Positions 25,108 to 32,940 of a stretch of DNA of 64,000 nucleotides are shown piece by piece. The translations under genes were made by a program, and so were the position numbers. This stretch comes from DATEDA01 sp035286595 (lineage in GTDB: Bacteria; Pseudomonadota; Gammaproteobacteria; Burkholderiales; SG8-39), in contig DATEDA010000118.1 in assembly GCA_035286595.1 (NCBI GenBank), positions 5,658 to 69,657 of the forward strand, in the 5' to 3' direction. Positions within the stretch are counted from its first letter, which is position 1. Each line of letters starts with the position of its first letter. The notes below the pieces were generated by a model. That model saw nothing but the letters and a program-made list of their open reading frames with translations. It searched no databases and had not been told where the DNA came from.

Positions 25108-26298
25108 CTACAGCCGCACCCAGCCGCGACGCAGTGCGACGTGCACGGCGAAGCCGAACACGAAAGCGGCACCGACGTGCCACACGGCGAACGCCGCCGT
25201 CGTCAGGGCGACGAACCGCTCGGCCTTGTCGTTCCCGAGCGCGCAGAAGCCGAGCGCGAGCTGCGCCCCGGCGAGGAACAGGATGACGCCGAGCACGGGC
25301 AGCGGGAAGGCCTTGAAGAAGACCGACACCGAGTCGGCGAACAGCACGCCGCCCGCGAGGAGCAGGATCCCGATCAGGATCGGCGCCGCGCCGGTCCGCG
25401 CGCCGAACTGCACGTGACCGGCCATGCCGCCGGCGCCGTGGCACATCGGGACGCCGCCGATCAGCCCCGACCCGAGATTCATGAGCCCGGTCGAGAAGGC
25501 GACCCGCCGTTCGGTGACGGGGCGGTCGGGGAAGAGCCGGTTCGCCTGCTCGACGGTCGCGATCAGCGCGTTGCCGAGCGTGAGCGGCACCTGGGGCAGG
25601 GCGAGCAGCACGGCGCCGACCCAGAGCTCGTTCCAGCCGATGCCGCCGAGGTCGATGGTCGGGAGCCGCGGGTTCGCCTCCACCGCCGCTAGCCGGCCGA
25701 GCAATCCGGGATCGCTCCAGACCGCAACGCACCCGCCGACGACGAGAACGAGGAACATCGCCGGAAACCGTCGGCGCTCGATCAGCAGCAGGGTCCCCGC
25801 GAGCAGCCCCGCTGCGAGCACCCAGCCGTCGGCCATCATGCGGATGCCGTCGAGCATCAGGCTCAGGCCCAGGCCGAGCACGATGCCCAGCGTGAGGCTG
25901 CGAGGCATCCAGTCCGCGAGACGCTTCGCGAGCCCGGTCGCCGCAAGCACCATCCAGACGACGGCGGTGACCAGGCCGGCGGCCTGGATGGCCGCCGGCG
26001 TGAGCACCGCCGCATGCACCGACTGCGTCGTCGCGACCGCGCCGATCGCCTTCATCGGCTGCACGGGGAAGGGCGTGCGATAGATCGCGCCGACCGCGAT
26101 GTAGGCGACGCCGAACGCGAGCAGGACCGCGCCCGGGTCGAGCTTCACGACCGCCAGATAGGCGACGAGGAACGGGATCAGCGTCCCGAGGTCGCCGAAG
26201 GCGCCCGCGATCTCGCCGCGATCGATGCGGAAGCCACCCCGCGCCGGAAGCGCGGTCGCGCTCACCGGGGCGGAGGTCTCGTGACGGGTCCCCTCCAT
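25108..26298 (-). CDS. MOT1-like molybdate/sulfate transporter
   Basis: This 396-residue integral membrane protein has about ten to eleven helices. The family patterns are 'IAGAFGDLGTLIPFLVAYLA' near residue 30, 'YRTPFPVQPMKAIGAVA', and a later repeat 'LPQVPLTLGNALIATVEQAN' with 'GGVPMCHGAGGMAGHVQFGA'. They match the MFS_MOT1 / SulP-related molybdate transporters. The ATG at 26298 has AAGGAG five bases upstream. It follows a ModE-like regulator gene by 10 bp on the same strand and is opposite a tungstate ABC transporter, so oxyanion import is strongly suggested. Molybdate versus tungstate cannot be told from sequence. Confidence 0.88.
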   Translation of the reverse strand: MEGTRHETSAPVSATALPARGGFRIDRGEIAGAFGDLGTLIPFLVAYLAVVKLDPGAVLLAFGVAYIAVGAIYRTPFPVQPMKAIGAVATTQSVHAAVLTPAAIQAAGLVTAVVWMVLAATGLAKRLADWMPRSLTLGIVLGLGLSLMLDGIRMMADGWVLAAGLLAGTLLLIERRRFPAMFLVLVVGGCVAVWSDPGLLGRLAAVEANPRLPTIDLGGIGWNELWVGAVLLALPQVPLTLGNALIATVEQANRLFPDRPVTERRVAFSTGLMNLGSGLIGGVPMCHGAGGMAGHVQFGARTGAAPILIGILLLAGGVLFADSVSVFFKAFPLPVLGVILFLAGAQLALGFCALGNDKAERFVALTTAAFAVWHVGAAFVFGFAVHVALRRGWVRL

Positions 26299-26308
26299 CG
26301 ACGCTCCT

Positions 26309-27349
26309 TCAGGCAAACGCCGCCGCAACCGGGGCGACCGTGCCGGCGTCGCCGATCGCGTAGCCCGGCAATCCCCGGGCCGCTCGGCGCAGCGGCTCGC
26401 CGGCTAGGCCCTCGCGCAGCCGACGGCCCCATTCGGTGTCCAGCCGGCTCGACCGCGACGCGAGCCAGTAGGTCTCCCGCCGCAGCGGCACGAAGCCCAG
26501 CTTAAATCGCCAGGCGGCAGCCCGCAACCCGAACGCGGAATCGGCGCGACCCGCAGCCACCGTCGCCGCGACGGCGAGGTGCGTGAATTCCTCGGTGCCG
26601 TAACCGCGGATTGCCGACGGATCGACACCGGCCTGCTGGAGCAGTTGATCGATGAGGAGGCGCGTGCCCGACCCCCGTTGCCGGTTGACGAAGCGGGCGT
26701 GCCTCGCAGCGATGTCGGCGAGCGAGCGCAGGCGCTTGGGGTTGCCCCTCGGCACGATCAGCCCCTGCTCCCGCTCGGCGAAGCGGAGGAGGGCGTCGCG
26801 GCGGGGGTCGAGCAGTCTGCGCAGAGCGCCCGTTGCCGCCTCCTCCATGCGCGTCGCGACGTGGAAGCCGGCGACCTGTACCTCGCCGCGCGCAAGCGCG
26901 CCGAGCGACTCGAGGCTGCCCTTGAACGCGAGCTCGCCAACGAGGCCCTGAGGCCTCGCCCAGCCGTCGCAGAACGCGGCCAGCAGCAGATCATGGCTCG
27001 CGGCCACCGCCGGCCGCGCTTGCCCGCTCGCGCGCGGTCCGAGGTCCACCTCGAACCCGGCCTCGTGCAGCCGTTGAGTGGCCCGGGCGTCAGCGGCGAC
27101 CAGCTGCTCACCGACTGGCGTGAGCCGCGTCCCGCGTCCGCGCTGCAGCTCCGCGACGGGTACACCGAGCAGGCGACCGGTCTCGCCGATCAGGCTCCAG
27201 GCGGTGCGATAGGACAGTCCGATCTCGGCTGCGGCGGCGCGGAGCGTGGCATGGGTCCGGATCGCCCCGAGCAGCCGCGGCAGCCGGGGGTCGAGCGGTG
27301 CGTGGTGTCGCGACGCCACCCGCCAACCAATCTCCGGCACGAGTCGCAT
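26309..27349 (-). CDS. one-component regulator: ModE-type HTH plus periplasmic-binding-protein-like domain
   Basis: This 346-residue protein has an N-terminal ModE/LysR-type winged helix ('RLPRLLGAIRTHATLRAAAA', then 'GLSYRTAWSLI' and 'GRGTRLTPVGEQLV', residues ~20-85). A C-terminal domain resembling a type II binding protein for oxyanions follows ('ASHDLLLAAF', 'GRADSAFGLRAAAWRFKLGF', 'FVNRQRGSGTRLLIDQLL'). This architecture is used to sense molybdate or tungstate directly. It is divergent from tupBCA and upstream of the MOT1 gene, so it probably controls both. Its ATG lies inside a 10-bp palindrome, suggesting autoregulation. Confidence 0.85.
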   Translation of the reverse strand: MRLVPEIGWRVASRHHAPLDPRLPRLLGAIRTHATLRAAAAEIGLSYRTAWSLIGETGRLLGVPVAELQRGRGTRLTPVGEQLVAADARATQRLHEAGFEVDLGPRASGQARPAVAASHDLLLAAFCDGWARPQGLVGELAFKGSLESLGALARGEVQVAGFHVATRMEEAATGALRRLLDPRRDALLRFAEREQGLIVPRGNPKRLRSLADIAARHARFVNRQRGSGTRLLIDQLLQQAGVDPSAIRGYGTEEFTHLAVAATVAAGRADSAFGLRAAAWRFKLGFVPLRRETYWLASRSSRLDTEWGRRLREGLAGEPLRRAARGLPGYAIGDAGTVAPVAAAFA

Positions 27350-27355
27350 ATATGC
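27346..27355. promoter_or_regulatory. 10-bp palindrome at the regulator start codon (candidate operator)
   Basis: GCATATATGC is a perfect palindrome overlapping the ATG of the ModE-like regulator. Its half-site ATATGC also forms the arms of the larger inverted repeat about 70 bp away. The two sit in an AT-rich island in otherwise GC-rich DNA. Binding by the regulator is inference. Confidence 0.45.
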
Positions 27356-27417
27356 AAGTCCTGGAATATTTGCCTTGCGTCCACGAGCGGCTAACATCCA
27401 CCGCATGCCAACGACAG

Positions 27418-27439
27418 AATATGCAATACAAAGCATATT
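27418..27439. promoter_or_regulatory. inverted repeat AATATGC-N8-GCATATT upstream of tupBCA (candidate operator)
   Basis: Two perfect 7-bp arms are separated by eight bases (total 22 bp), 40 bp before the tupB start, in an AT-rich stretch between divergent regulator and transporter genes. The arms share ATATGC with the palindrome at 27346-27355. Position and symmetry fit an operator for the ModE-like regulator; nothing else in the gap suggests a different control. Confidence 0.55.
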
Positions 27440-27478
27440 AGCCTGGACCGGCGCTGACCGCCAGCCCGGGCTCTCCTC

Positions 27479-28183
27479 GTGGACGTGATCCTCGGCGCGA
27501 TCCGCGGCGCGTTCGGGCTGATGATCGGGCTCGACGCGACGCTGCTCGAGATTGTCGCCTTGAGTCTGCAGGTGAGCCTCAGCGCGGTAGCGATCGCGAC
27601 CGCGCTCGCGCTGCCGCTCGGCGCCGCGATCGCGGTGTCGAAGTTCCGCGGCCGCCAGACGGTCATCGTGATCCTGAACGCCCTGATGGGCCTGCCGCCG
27701 GTCGTCGTCGGACTGGTCGTCTACCTCATGCTGTCGCGCGCGGGTCCGCTGGGGGAGCTGGGACTCCTGTTCACGCCGACCGCGATGGTGGTCGCGCAGG
27801 CGATCCTCATCCTGCCGATCATCGCCGCGCTCGCCCGGCAGGCCGTGGAGGACGCCTGGCGCGAGTACCAGGATCAGCTCCGCTCGCTCGGCGCGGGGGG
27901 GTGGAGCGCCGCGCTCACGCTCGTCTGGGACATCCGGTTCTCGCTGCTGACGGCGGTGCTCGCGGGCCTGGGGCGTGCCGCGGCCGAGGTCGGGGCGGTG
28001 ATGATCGTCGGCGGCAACATCGACGGGGTCACACGCGTCATGACCACGGCGATCGCGCTCGAGACGAGCAAGGGCGATCTGCCTTTGGCCCTCGGCCTCG
28101 GCGTGATCCTGGTCACGCTGGTGCTCCTGCTCAACGCGGGTGCCTACACCCTCAAAGAAGCGGCGCAGCGGCGCTATGGGTGA
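27479..28183 (+). CDS. tupB: tungstate-type ABC transporter permease TupB
   Basis: This 234-residue inner-membrane permease starts at GTG 27479. It has five or six helices and the EAA-type cytoplasmic loop 'EYQDQLRSLGAGGWSAAL' (about residues 128-145). An N-terminal 'LGAAIAVSKFRGRQTVIVIL' region and 'GRAAAEVGAVMIVGGNIDG' are typical of TupB-type permeases. It is the first gene of tupB-tupC-tupA. Together with the binding protein it imports tungstate (or molybdate) for pterin cofactors. The stop overlaps tupC by eight bases. Confidence 0.88.
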   Translation: MDVILGAIRGAFGLMIGLDATLLEIVALSLQVSLSAVAIATALALPLGAAIAVSKFRGRQTVIVILNALMGLPPVVVGLVVYLMLSRAGPLGELGLLFTPTAMVVAQAILILPIIAALARQAVEDAWREYQDQLRSLGAGGWSAALTLVWDIRFSLLTAVLAGLGRAAAEVGAVMIVGGNIDGVTRVMTTAIALETSKGDLPLALGLGVILVTLVLLLNAGAYTLKEAAQRRYG

Positions 28184-28919
28184 AGAGCCGATGCGTGCGC
28201 CGACGTCGCTCCTGCCGCTGCGCCTCGAGGAGGTCTCGTTCGTTGCGGCCGGCAAGACGATCATCGACCGGGTGTCGCTCGCGTTTGAGGCGGGGCCGCG
28301 CACGATCATTCTCGGGCCCAACGGCGCGGGGAAGAGCGTGCTCATGCGCCTCTGTCACGGGTTGCTCGCGCCCACGTCGGGCCGCATCGCATGGGCCGTG
28401 CCCGAGCGTCCCGGCGACCGGCGCCGACAGGCCATGGTGTTCCAGCGGCCGGTGATGCTGCGGCGCTCGGCGCTCGCAAACGTCGAGTACGGGCTCAAGC
28501 TCGCCGGGGTTGCGCGTGCGGAGCGCGGCGCACAGGCGCGTGCCGCCCTCCAAAGTGTCGGGCTCGCCGAGCTCGGCGACCGGGCCGCGCGAGTGCTCTC
28601 GGGCGGGGAGCAGCAGCGCCTCGCGCTCGCGCGCGCCTGGGCGCTCCGGCCCGAGGTGCTGTTTCTCGACGAGCCGACCGCGAACCTCGACCCGGGTGCG
28701 AGCGCCGAGGTCGAGCGGATCATCCAGGCAATCCATGCCGCCGGCACGAAGATCGTGATGAGCACGCACAACCTCGGCCAGGCGCGCCGCCTCGGCGACG
28801 AGATCCTGTTCCTCCACCAGGGGCGGCTCGTCGAGCACGCGCCGGTCGACCGCTTCTTCAACCGACCCGCCTCCGCTGAAGCCGGGGCGTTCATCAAAGG
28901 AGAACTGCCATGGACCTGA
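28176..28919 (+). CDS. tupC: tungstate-type ABC transporter ATP-binding protein TupC
   Basis: This approximately 247-residue ATPase has Walker A 'GPNGAGKSV', a Q-loop in 'MVFQRPVMLRRS', signature 'LSGGEQQRLALARAWAL', Walker B 'VLFLDEPTANLD' and the His switch 'STHNLGQARRLGD'. The FQRPVMLRRS Q-loop is like other Tup/Wtp-class ATPases. I used ATG 28176, overlapping tupB; ATG 28191 is equally possible. It overlaps tupA by ten bases, so the three genes are coupled. Confidence 0.9.
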   Translation: MGEEPMRAPTSLLPLRLEEVSFVAAGKTIIDRVSLAFEAGPRTIILGPNGAGKSVLMRLCHGLLAPTSGRIAWAVPERPGDRRRQAMVFQRPVMLRRSALANVEYGLKLAGVARAERGAQARAALQSVGLAELGDRAARVLSGGEQQRLALARAWALRPEVLFLDEPTANLDPGASAEVERIIQAIHAAGTKIVMSTHNLGQARRLGDEILFLHQGRLVEHAPVDRFFNRPASAEAGAFIKGELPWT

Positions 28920-29731
28920 AACGACGGCTCTTCCTTGGGGCGGCGGCGCTCGCCGTGGCGCTGCCGCTTGCCGCGCAGGAGAAGTTCATCACCGTCGCCT
29001 CGACGACCTCGACCGAGCAGTCGGGGCTCTTCAAGCACATGCTGCCGATCTTCGAGCAGAAGACCGGCACCAAGGTCCGCGTGGTCGCACAAGGCACCGG
29101 GCAGGCGCTCGACATGGGCCGCAGGGGCGACGCCGACGTCGTCTTCGTCCACGACCCCGCGGCGGAGAAGAAGTTCGTCGACGACGGCTTCGGCGTGAAC
29201 TACAAGCAGGTGATGTACAACGACTTCGTGCTGATCGGGCCGAAGTCCGATCCGGCGAAGATCGTCGGCGGGAAGGACATCCTCGCCGCCTTGAAGAGGG
29301 TCGAAGGCGCCAAGGCGCCGTTCGTGTCGCGCGCCGACAAGAGCGGCACGCACGCCGCCGAGCTTCGCTACTGGAAGTCGGCCGGCATCGACATCGCGAC
29401 GCAGAAGGGTCCCTGGTACAAGGAGACCGGGTCCGGGATGGGGCCGGCGCTGAACACCGCGTCGTCGATGGGCGGCTACATCCTCGCCGACCGCGGCACC
29501 TGGCTCTCGTTCAAGAATCGCGGCGACCTCGCGGTCCTCGTCGAGGGCGACCAGAAGCTCTTCAACCAGTACGGGATCATGCTGGTCAACCCGGCGAAGC
29601 ACGCGCACGTCAAGCAGGACCTCGGCAACGCGTTCATCAGTTGGGTCGTCTCGCCCGCGGGGCAAAAGGCGATCGCGGAGTACAAGGTCGGCGGCGAGCA
29701 GCTCTTCTTCCCGAACTACAAGGGCCGCTGA
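28910..29731 (+). CDS. tupA: tungstate-binding periplasmic protein TupA
   Basis: This 273-residue binding protein has a signal peptide (residues 1-21, 'LALPLAAQ'-like end). The TupA oxyanion loop follows, 'VASTTSTEQSGLF' at about residues 29-41, matching the TTST-x-x-SG hallmark of TupA. Further family signs are 'GTGQALDMGRRGDADVVFVHDP', 'NDFVLIGPKSDPA' and 'SRADKSGTHAAEL'. TupA proteins bind tungstate with very high selectivity over molybdate. That makes this the best candidate source of W for the nearby FDH, although the FDH metal is not determined. Confidence 0.9.
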   Translation: MDLKRRLFLGAAALAVALPLAAQEKFITVASTTSTEQSGLFKHMLPIFEQKTGTKVRVVAQGTGQALDMGRRGDADVVFVHDPAAEKKFVDDGFGVNYKQVMYNDFVLIGPKSDPAKIVGGKDILAALKRVEGAKAPFVSRADKSGTHAAELRYWKSAGIDIATQKGPWYKETGSGMGPALNTASSMGGYILADRGTWLSFKNRGDLAVLVEGDQKLFNQYGIMLVNPAKHAHVKQDLGNAFISWVVSPAGQKAIAEYKVGGEQLFFPNYKGR

Positions 29732-29832
29732 TGCGGCCGCCTCGGCGTTCGTGCTTTCGCGGCTCGCCCTGAGCGTTGCGGCCTCGCGTGCCGCTGGCTT
29801 ACACTGCTCAAGCATCTCCCGGAGCCCCAGCC

Positions 29833-31350
29833 ATGCCCGCCGTGATCAAGAAGGCCGACTTCATCCAGTCGATCGCCGACGCGTTCCAGTTCATCTCGTA
29901 CTACCACCCGGCCGACTATCTCCGGAACCTCCATGCCGCCTACGAGCGCGAGCAATCGCCCGCGGCGAAAGACGCGATGGCGCAGCTCCTGATCAACTCG
30001 CGCATGAGCGCCGAGGGGCATCGTCCGATCTGCCAGGACACCGGCATCTGCATCGCCTTTCTCAAGGTCGGGATGGACGTGCGCTGGGACACGGACCTGA
30101 CGGTCGAGGAGATGGTCGACGAGGGCGTGCGTCGCGCCTACACCGACAAGACGAACCCGCTGCGCGGGTCGATCCTCGCCGACCCGGACGGGAAGCGCGT
30201 CAACACCAAGGACAACACCCCGGCGGTCACGCACGTTCAGCTCGTGCCGGGCGACAAGGTCGAGGTCGTCGTCGCGGCGAAGGGCGGCGGCTCGGAGAAC
30301 AAGTCGCGGTTCGCGATGCTGCTGCCGAACGACAGCGTCGTCGACTGGGTCCTCGCGCAGGTTCCGACGATGGGCGCGGACTGGTGTCCCCCGGGGATCC
30401 TCTCGGTGGGGATCGGCGGCTCGCCGGAGAAGGCGATGCTGATGGCGAAGTGGGCGATGATGGAGCCGATCGACCTGCACGAGCTGCGCGAGCGCGGCCC
30501 GAAGGACCGCTACGAGGAGCTGCGGCTCGAGCTCCACGAGAAGGTGAACGCGCTCGGCATCGGCGCGCAGGGCCTGGGTGGCCTGACCACCGTTCTCGAC
30601 GTGAAGGTCACGGCGTACCCGACGCACGCCGCATCGAAGCCGGTAGCGCTGCTCCCCAACTGCGCGGCGACGCGGCACATCCACTTCGAGCTCGACGGCA
30701 GCGGGGCGGCGCGGTTCGAGCCGCCGAGCCTCGACGACTGGCCGAAGCTCACGCTCGATCTCTCGACCAGCAAGCGCGTCAACCTCGACACGATCACGCG
30801 CGACGAGGCGGCGACCTGGAAGGCGGGCGATCGGCTGCTGCTCTCCGGAAAGATGCTCACCGGCCGCGACGCCGCGCACAAGCGCCTCGCCGACCTGCTG
30901 GCGAAGGGTGAGCGACTGCCGGTGGACTTCAGGAACCGGTTCATCTACTACGTCGGCCCCGTCGACGCGGTCCGCGACGAGGCGGTCGGTCCGGCAGGCC
31001 CCACCACCTCCTCCCGGATGGACAGGTTCGTCGAGCCGATGCTCGCGCAGAGCGGGTTGCTCGGGATGATCGGGAAATCCGAACGCGGGGCGGCGGCGAC
31101 CGAGTCCATCAAGAAGCACAAGGCGGTCTACTGCATCGCGGTCGGCGGCGCGGCCTATCTCATCTCCAAGGCGATCCGGTCGTCCAAGGTGGTCGCGTTT
31201 CCCGACCTCGGCATGGAGGCGATCTACGAGTTCGAAGTGAAGGACATGCCGGTGACGGTGGCGGTGGACAGCGCCGGGAGCGCCGTGCACAAGTCCGGCC
31301 CGGCGGAGTGGCGAGGGAAGATCGGGAAGATCCCGGTGGTGACCGCCTGA
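29833..31350 (+). CDS. fumA: fumarate hydratase, class I (Fe-S)
   Basis: This 505-residue class I fumarase reversibly hydrates fumarate to malate in the TCA cycle using an oxygen-sensitive [4Fe-4S] cluster. Visible family features are 'PICQDTGICIAFLKVG' (cluster Cys, about residue 61), 'GGGSENKSRFAMLLP', 'GIGGSPEKAMLMAK', 'GAQGLGGLTTVLDVKV', 'LPNCAATRH' and the C-terminal-domain 'GPTTSSRMDRFVEPML'. Both domains are fused as in FumA/FumB. The ATG at 29833 follows GGAG. It stands alone between tupA and the arsenic cluster. Confidence 0.94.
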   Translation: MPAVIKKADFIQSIADAFQFISYYHPADYLRNLHAAYEREQSPAAKDAMAQLLINSRMSAEGHRPICQDTGICIAFLKVGMDVRWDTDLTVEEMVDEGVRRAYTDKTNPLRGSILADPDGKRVNTKDNTPAVTHVQLVPGDKVEVVVAAKGGGSENKSRFAMLLPNDSVVDWVLAQVPTMGADWCPPGILSVGIGGSPEKAMLMAKWAMMEPIDLHELRERGPKDRYEELRLELHEKVNALGIGAQGLGGLTTVLDVKVTAYPTHAASKPVALLPNCAATRHIHFELDGSGAARFEPPSLDDWPKLTLDLSTSKRVNLDTITRDEAATWKAGDRLLLSGKMLTGRDAAHKRLADLLAKGERLPVDFRNRFIYYVGPVDAVRDEAVGPAGPTTSSRMDRFVEPMLAQSGLLGMIGKSERGAAATESIKKHKAVYCIAVGGAAYLISKAIRSSKVVAFPDLGMEAIYEFEVKDMPVTVAVDSAGSAVHKSGPAEWRGKIGKIPVVTA

Positions 31351-31369
31351 GGCGGCCGCGAGGAGGGGG

Positions 31370-31410
31370 TTGACAACGCAGCCTATATTTCCATATTATT
31401 GCAAATATGG
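31370..31410 (+). promoter_or_regulatory. arsR promoter with overlapping inverted-repeat operator
   Basis: A consensus -35 TTGACA (31370-31375) is followed 18 bp later by TATTAT (31394-31399). A perfect inverted repeat CCATATT-N6-AATATGG (31391-31410) covers the -10 box and the arsR ATG. This is the layout expected for autorepression by ArsR. With this -10, transcription would start at about the A of the ATG, so the message may be leaderless. Confidence 0.75.
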
Positions 31411-31745
31411 AAACGACGCAGGCCGTCCAAGCGCTTGGGGCGCTGGCCCAGGAGACGCGGCTCGCGGTCTTCCGGCTGCTCGTCGAGGCAGGTCCGGAAG
31501 GCATGGCGGCGGGGGAGATCGCGACAGAGCTGAGCGTCCCGCCGGCCACGCTCTCGTTCCACCTCGCGCAGCTCGCGAGTTCGGGACTGGTCCGCGGGCG
31601 GCAGGAGGGGCGGTTCATCTACTACGCCCCGGACTTCGACGCCATGAACGGACTCGTCGGCTTCCTGACCGAGAACTGCTGCGCGCGCGGCCGCTGCGCG
31701 CCTGTCGCCACGATTCAGATCCACCGGAAAGGAGTTAGGAAATGA
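31407..31745 (+). CDS. arsR: ArsR-family arsenite-responsive repressor
   Basis: This 112-residue winged-helix repressor has 'ALGALAQETRLAVFRLLVEAG' split over residues 9-29, the recognition helix around 'VPPATLSFHLAQL' and the wing 'EGRFIYYAPDF'. It lacks the ELCVCDL metal site in the DNA-binding helix. Instead it has three C-terminal cysteines, Cys91, Cys92 and Cys97 ('ENCCARGRCAP'), resembling the Cys95/96/102 trio of the Acidithiobacillus ArsR type. It overlaps arsI as ATGA and sits on its own operator. Confidence 0.92.
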   Translation: METTQAVQALGALAQETRLAVFRLLVEAGPEGMAAGEIATELSVPPATLSFHLAQLASSGLVRGRQEGRFIYYAPDFDAMNGLVGFLTENCCARGRCAPVATIQIHRKGVRK

Positions 31746-32170
31746 AGCGCTTTCACATGCACGTCGCCGTCAAGGACCTCGACCAGAGCGTCCGGTTCTA
31801 CTCGATGCTCTTCGGCACCGATCCCACGATCCGCAAGCCGGACTACGCGAAGTGGATGCTGGAGGACCCGCGCGTGAACTTCGCGATCTCCACGCGCGCG
31901 GACCAGGTCGGAATCGACCACGTCGGCATCCAGGCCGAGAACGAGGCGGAGCTCGAGGACGTCCGCGCGCGTCTCGCCCGCGCGGACCAGGCGTACGTGG
32001 CCCAGAAAGACGCCGCGTGCTGCTACGCACGGTCGAACAAGTACTGGGTCGAGGATCCCCAGGGCATCGCCTGGGAGGCCTGGCACACGCTCGAGTCGAT
32101 CCCGGTCTACGGGACCGGCACCCGTCCGGCCGGGGACGGCAAGCAAGTCGCCTGCTGCGCGCCTGCCTAA
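31742..32170 (+). CDS. arsI: ArsI-type vicinal oxygen chelate protein (C-As lyase candidate)
   Basis: This 142-residue VOC-fold protein is of the ArsI/CadI family; ArsI cleaves the C-As bond of trivalent organoarsenicals. Candidate Fe(II) ligands are His5 or His7, His60 ('GIDHVGIQ') and Glu112 ('AWEAWHTLE'). The As-binding vicinal pair is Cys93-Cys94 in 'KDAACCYARSNKYW', near the Cys96-Cys97 pair described for ArsI. The C-terminus has another Cys-Cys ('VACCAPA'). CadI-like cadmium-induced proteins share the fold, but the arsR partner supports arsenic. Confidence 0.85.
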   Translation: MKRFHMHVAVKDLDQSVRFYSMLFGTDPTIRKPDYAKWMLEDPRVNFAISTRADQVGIDHVGIQAENEAELEDVRARLARADQAYVAQKDAACCYARSNKYWVEDPQGIAWEAWHTLESIPVYGTGTRPAGDGKQVACCAPA

Positions 32171-32739
32171 TCCGCGTTCGGCGCGAAGAGCCAGCGGACC
32201 ACGCCTCGCGCTGCCTGGTCGGTCGAGTCGTCGCCGGAGACGTTCCCGATCTCGTCGAGGCGCTTCTGCAGCGCCAGCCGCTCGAGATTCTCGAGCCGCA
32301 GCACGGTGAACAGGCCGATGCGCCGGAACAGCACGTCGTAGGCGACGAAGAACGCCCGGCGGATCGCCTCGGGATTGCTCTGGACTGCTGCCGGATCGGG
32401 CACGCCCCAGTGGGCGGTCATCGGCTGGCCAGGCCAGACGGGGCAGACCTCGCCGGCGGCCTGATCGCAAACCGTGAACACGAAGTCGAGGCGAGGCGCG
32501 GCAGCTTTCGCGAATTCATCCCAACTCTTGCTGGACAGCCCGTCGGTCGGCAGGCGCGCGCGGCGCAGCTGCTCCAGGGCGTGCGGGCTCACCTCGCCCT
32601 TCGGATGGCTACCGGCGCTGAACGCCTTGAAGCGGCCCTTGCCGACCTCGTTCAGGATCGCCTCGGCCATGATCGACCGCGCGGAGTTTCCGGTGCAGAG
32701 GAAGAGCACGTTGTAGACACGTCCGGTGGGGTCGCTCAT
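32167..32739 (-). CDS. arsC: arsenate reductase, low-molecular-weight phosphatase type
   Basis: This 190-residue protein has the LMW-phosphatase P-loop 'FLCTGNSARS' with Cys15 and Arg21, an 'AGSHP' block and the downstream Asp of 'WGVPDPA'. It is longer than a minimal ArsC by a C-terminal helical extension of about 50 residues, common in betaproteobacterial members. It reduces arsenate to arsenite with a thiol reductant. The gene converges with arsI and their stop codons overlap by three bases, so it has its own promoter at the right. Confidence 0.9.
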   Translation of the reverse strand: MSDPTGRVYNVLFLCTGNSARSIMAEAILNEVGKGRFKAFSAGSHPKGEVSPHALEQLRRARLPTDGLSSKSWDEFAKAAAPRLDFVFTVCDQAAGEVCPVWPGQPMTAHWGVPDPAAVQSNPEAIRRAFFVAYDVLFRRIGLFTVLRLENLERLALQKRLDEIGNVSGDDSTDQAARGVVRWLFAPNAD

Positions 32740-32764
32740 TCGGGTCTCCCTGTGACCTGTGGGG

Positions 32765-32786
32765 CTTCGAGCAGGCAAGCTCGAAG
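32765..32786. repeat. 8-bp inverted repeat in the arsC-mobB gap
   Basis: CTTCGAGC and GCTCGAAG flank a six-base loop, giving a perfect 8-bp hairpin 26 bp before the arsC start. There is no T-tract on either strand, so it is not a standard terminator. It could be a leader structure for arsC. The rest of the 200-bp gap holds an ATTGCAAAT stretch (32803-32811) also present inside the arsR operator. Confidence 0.4.
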
Positions 32787-32940
32787 ATTATCGCTTGATG
32801 ACATTGCAAATCCGTTTCAGCCCCTCACGAGAGGGGCGTCAGCCCCGCCGGCCCTGTTAAGATTCGACCTTTGCAATCAAGAGGTTTGGCGGGCCGACCC
32901 ATGGGTGCGGGCTGGCGCCAGCGACCCTTCGCAGGCACGC

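Noticed and set aside
32740..32940. Possible Moco riboswitch in the mobB leader
   Set aside because: The 200-bp leader is GC-rich with a hairpin and sits before cofactor genes, but I could not match the conserved Moco-RNA core by eye. A covariance search would be needed to claim it.
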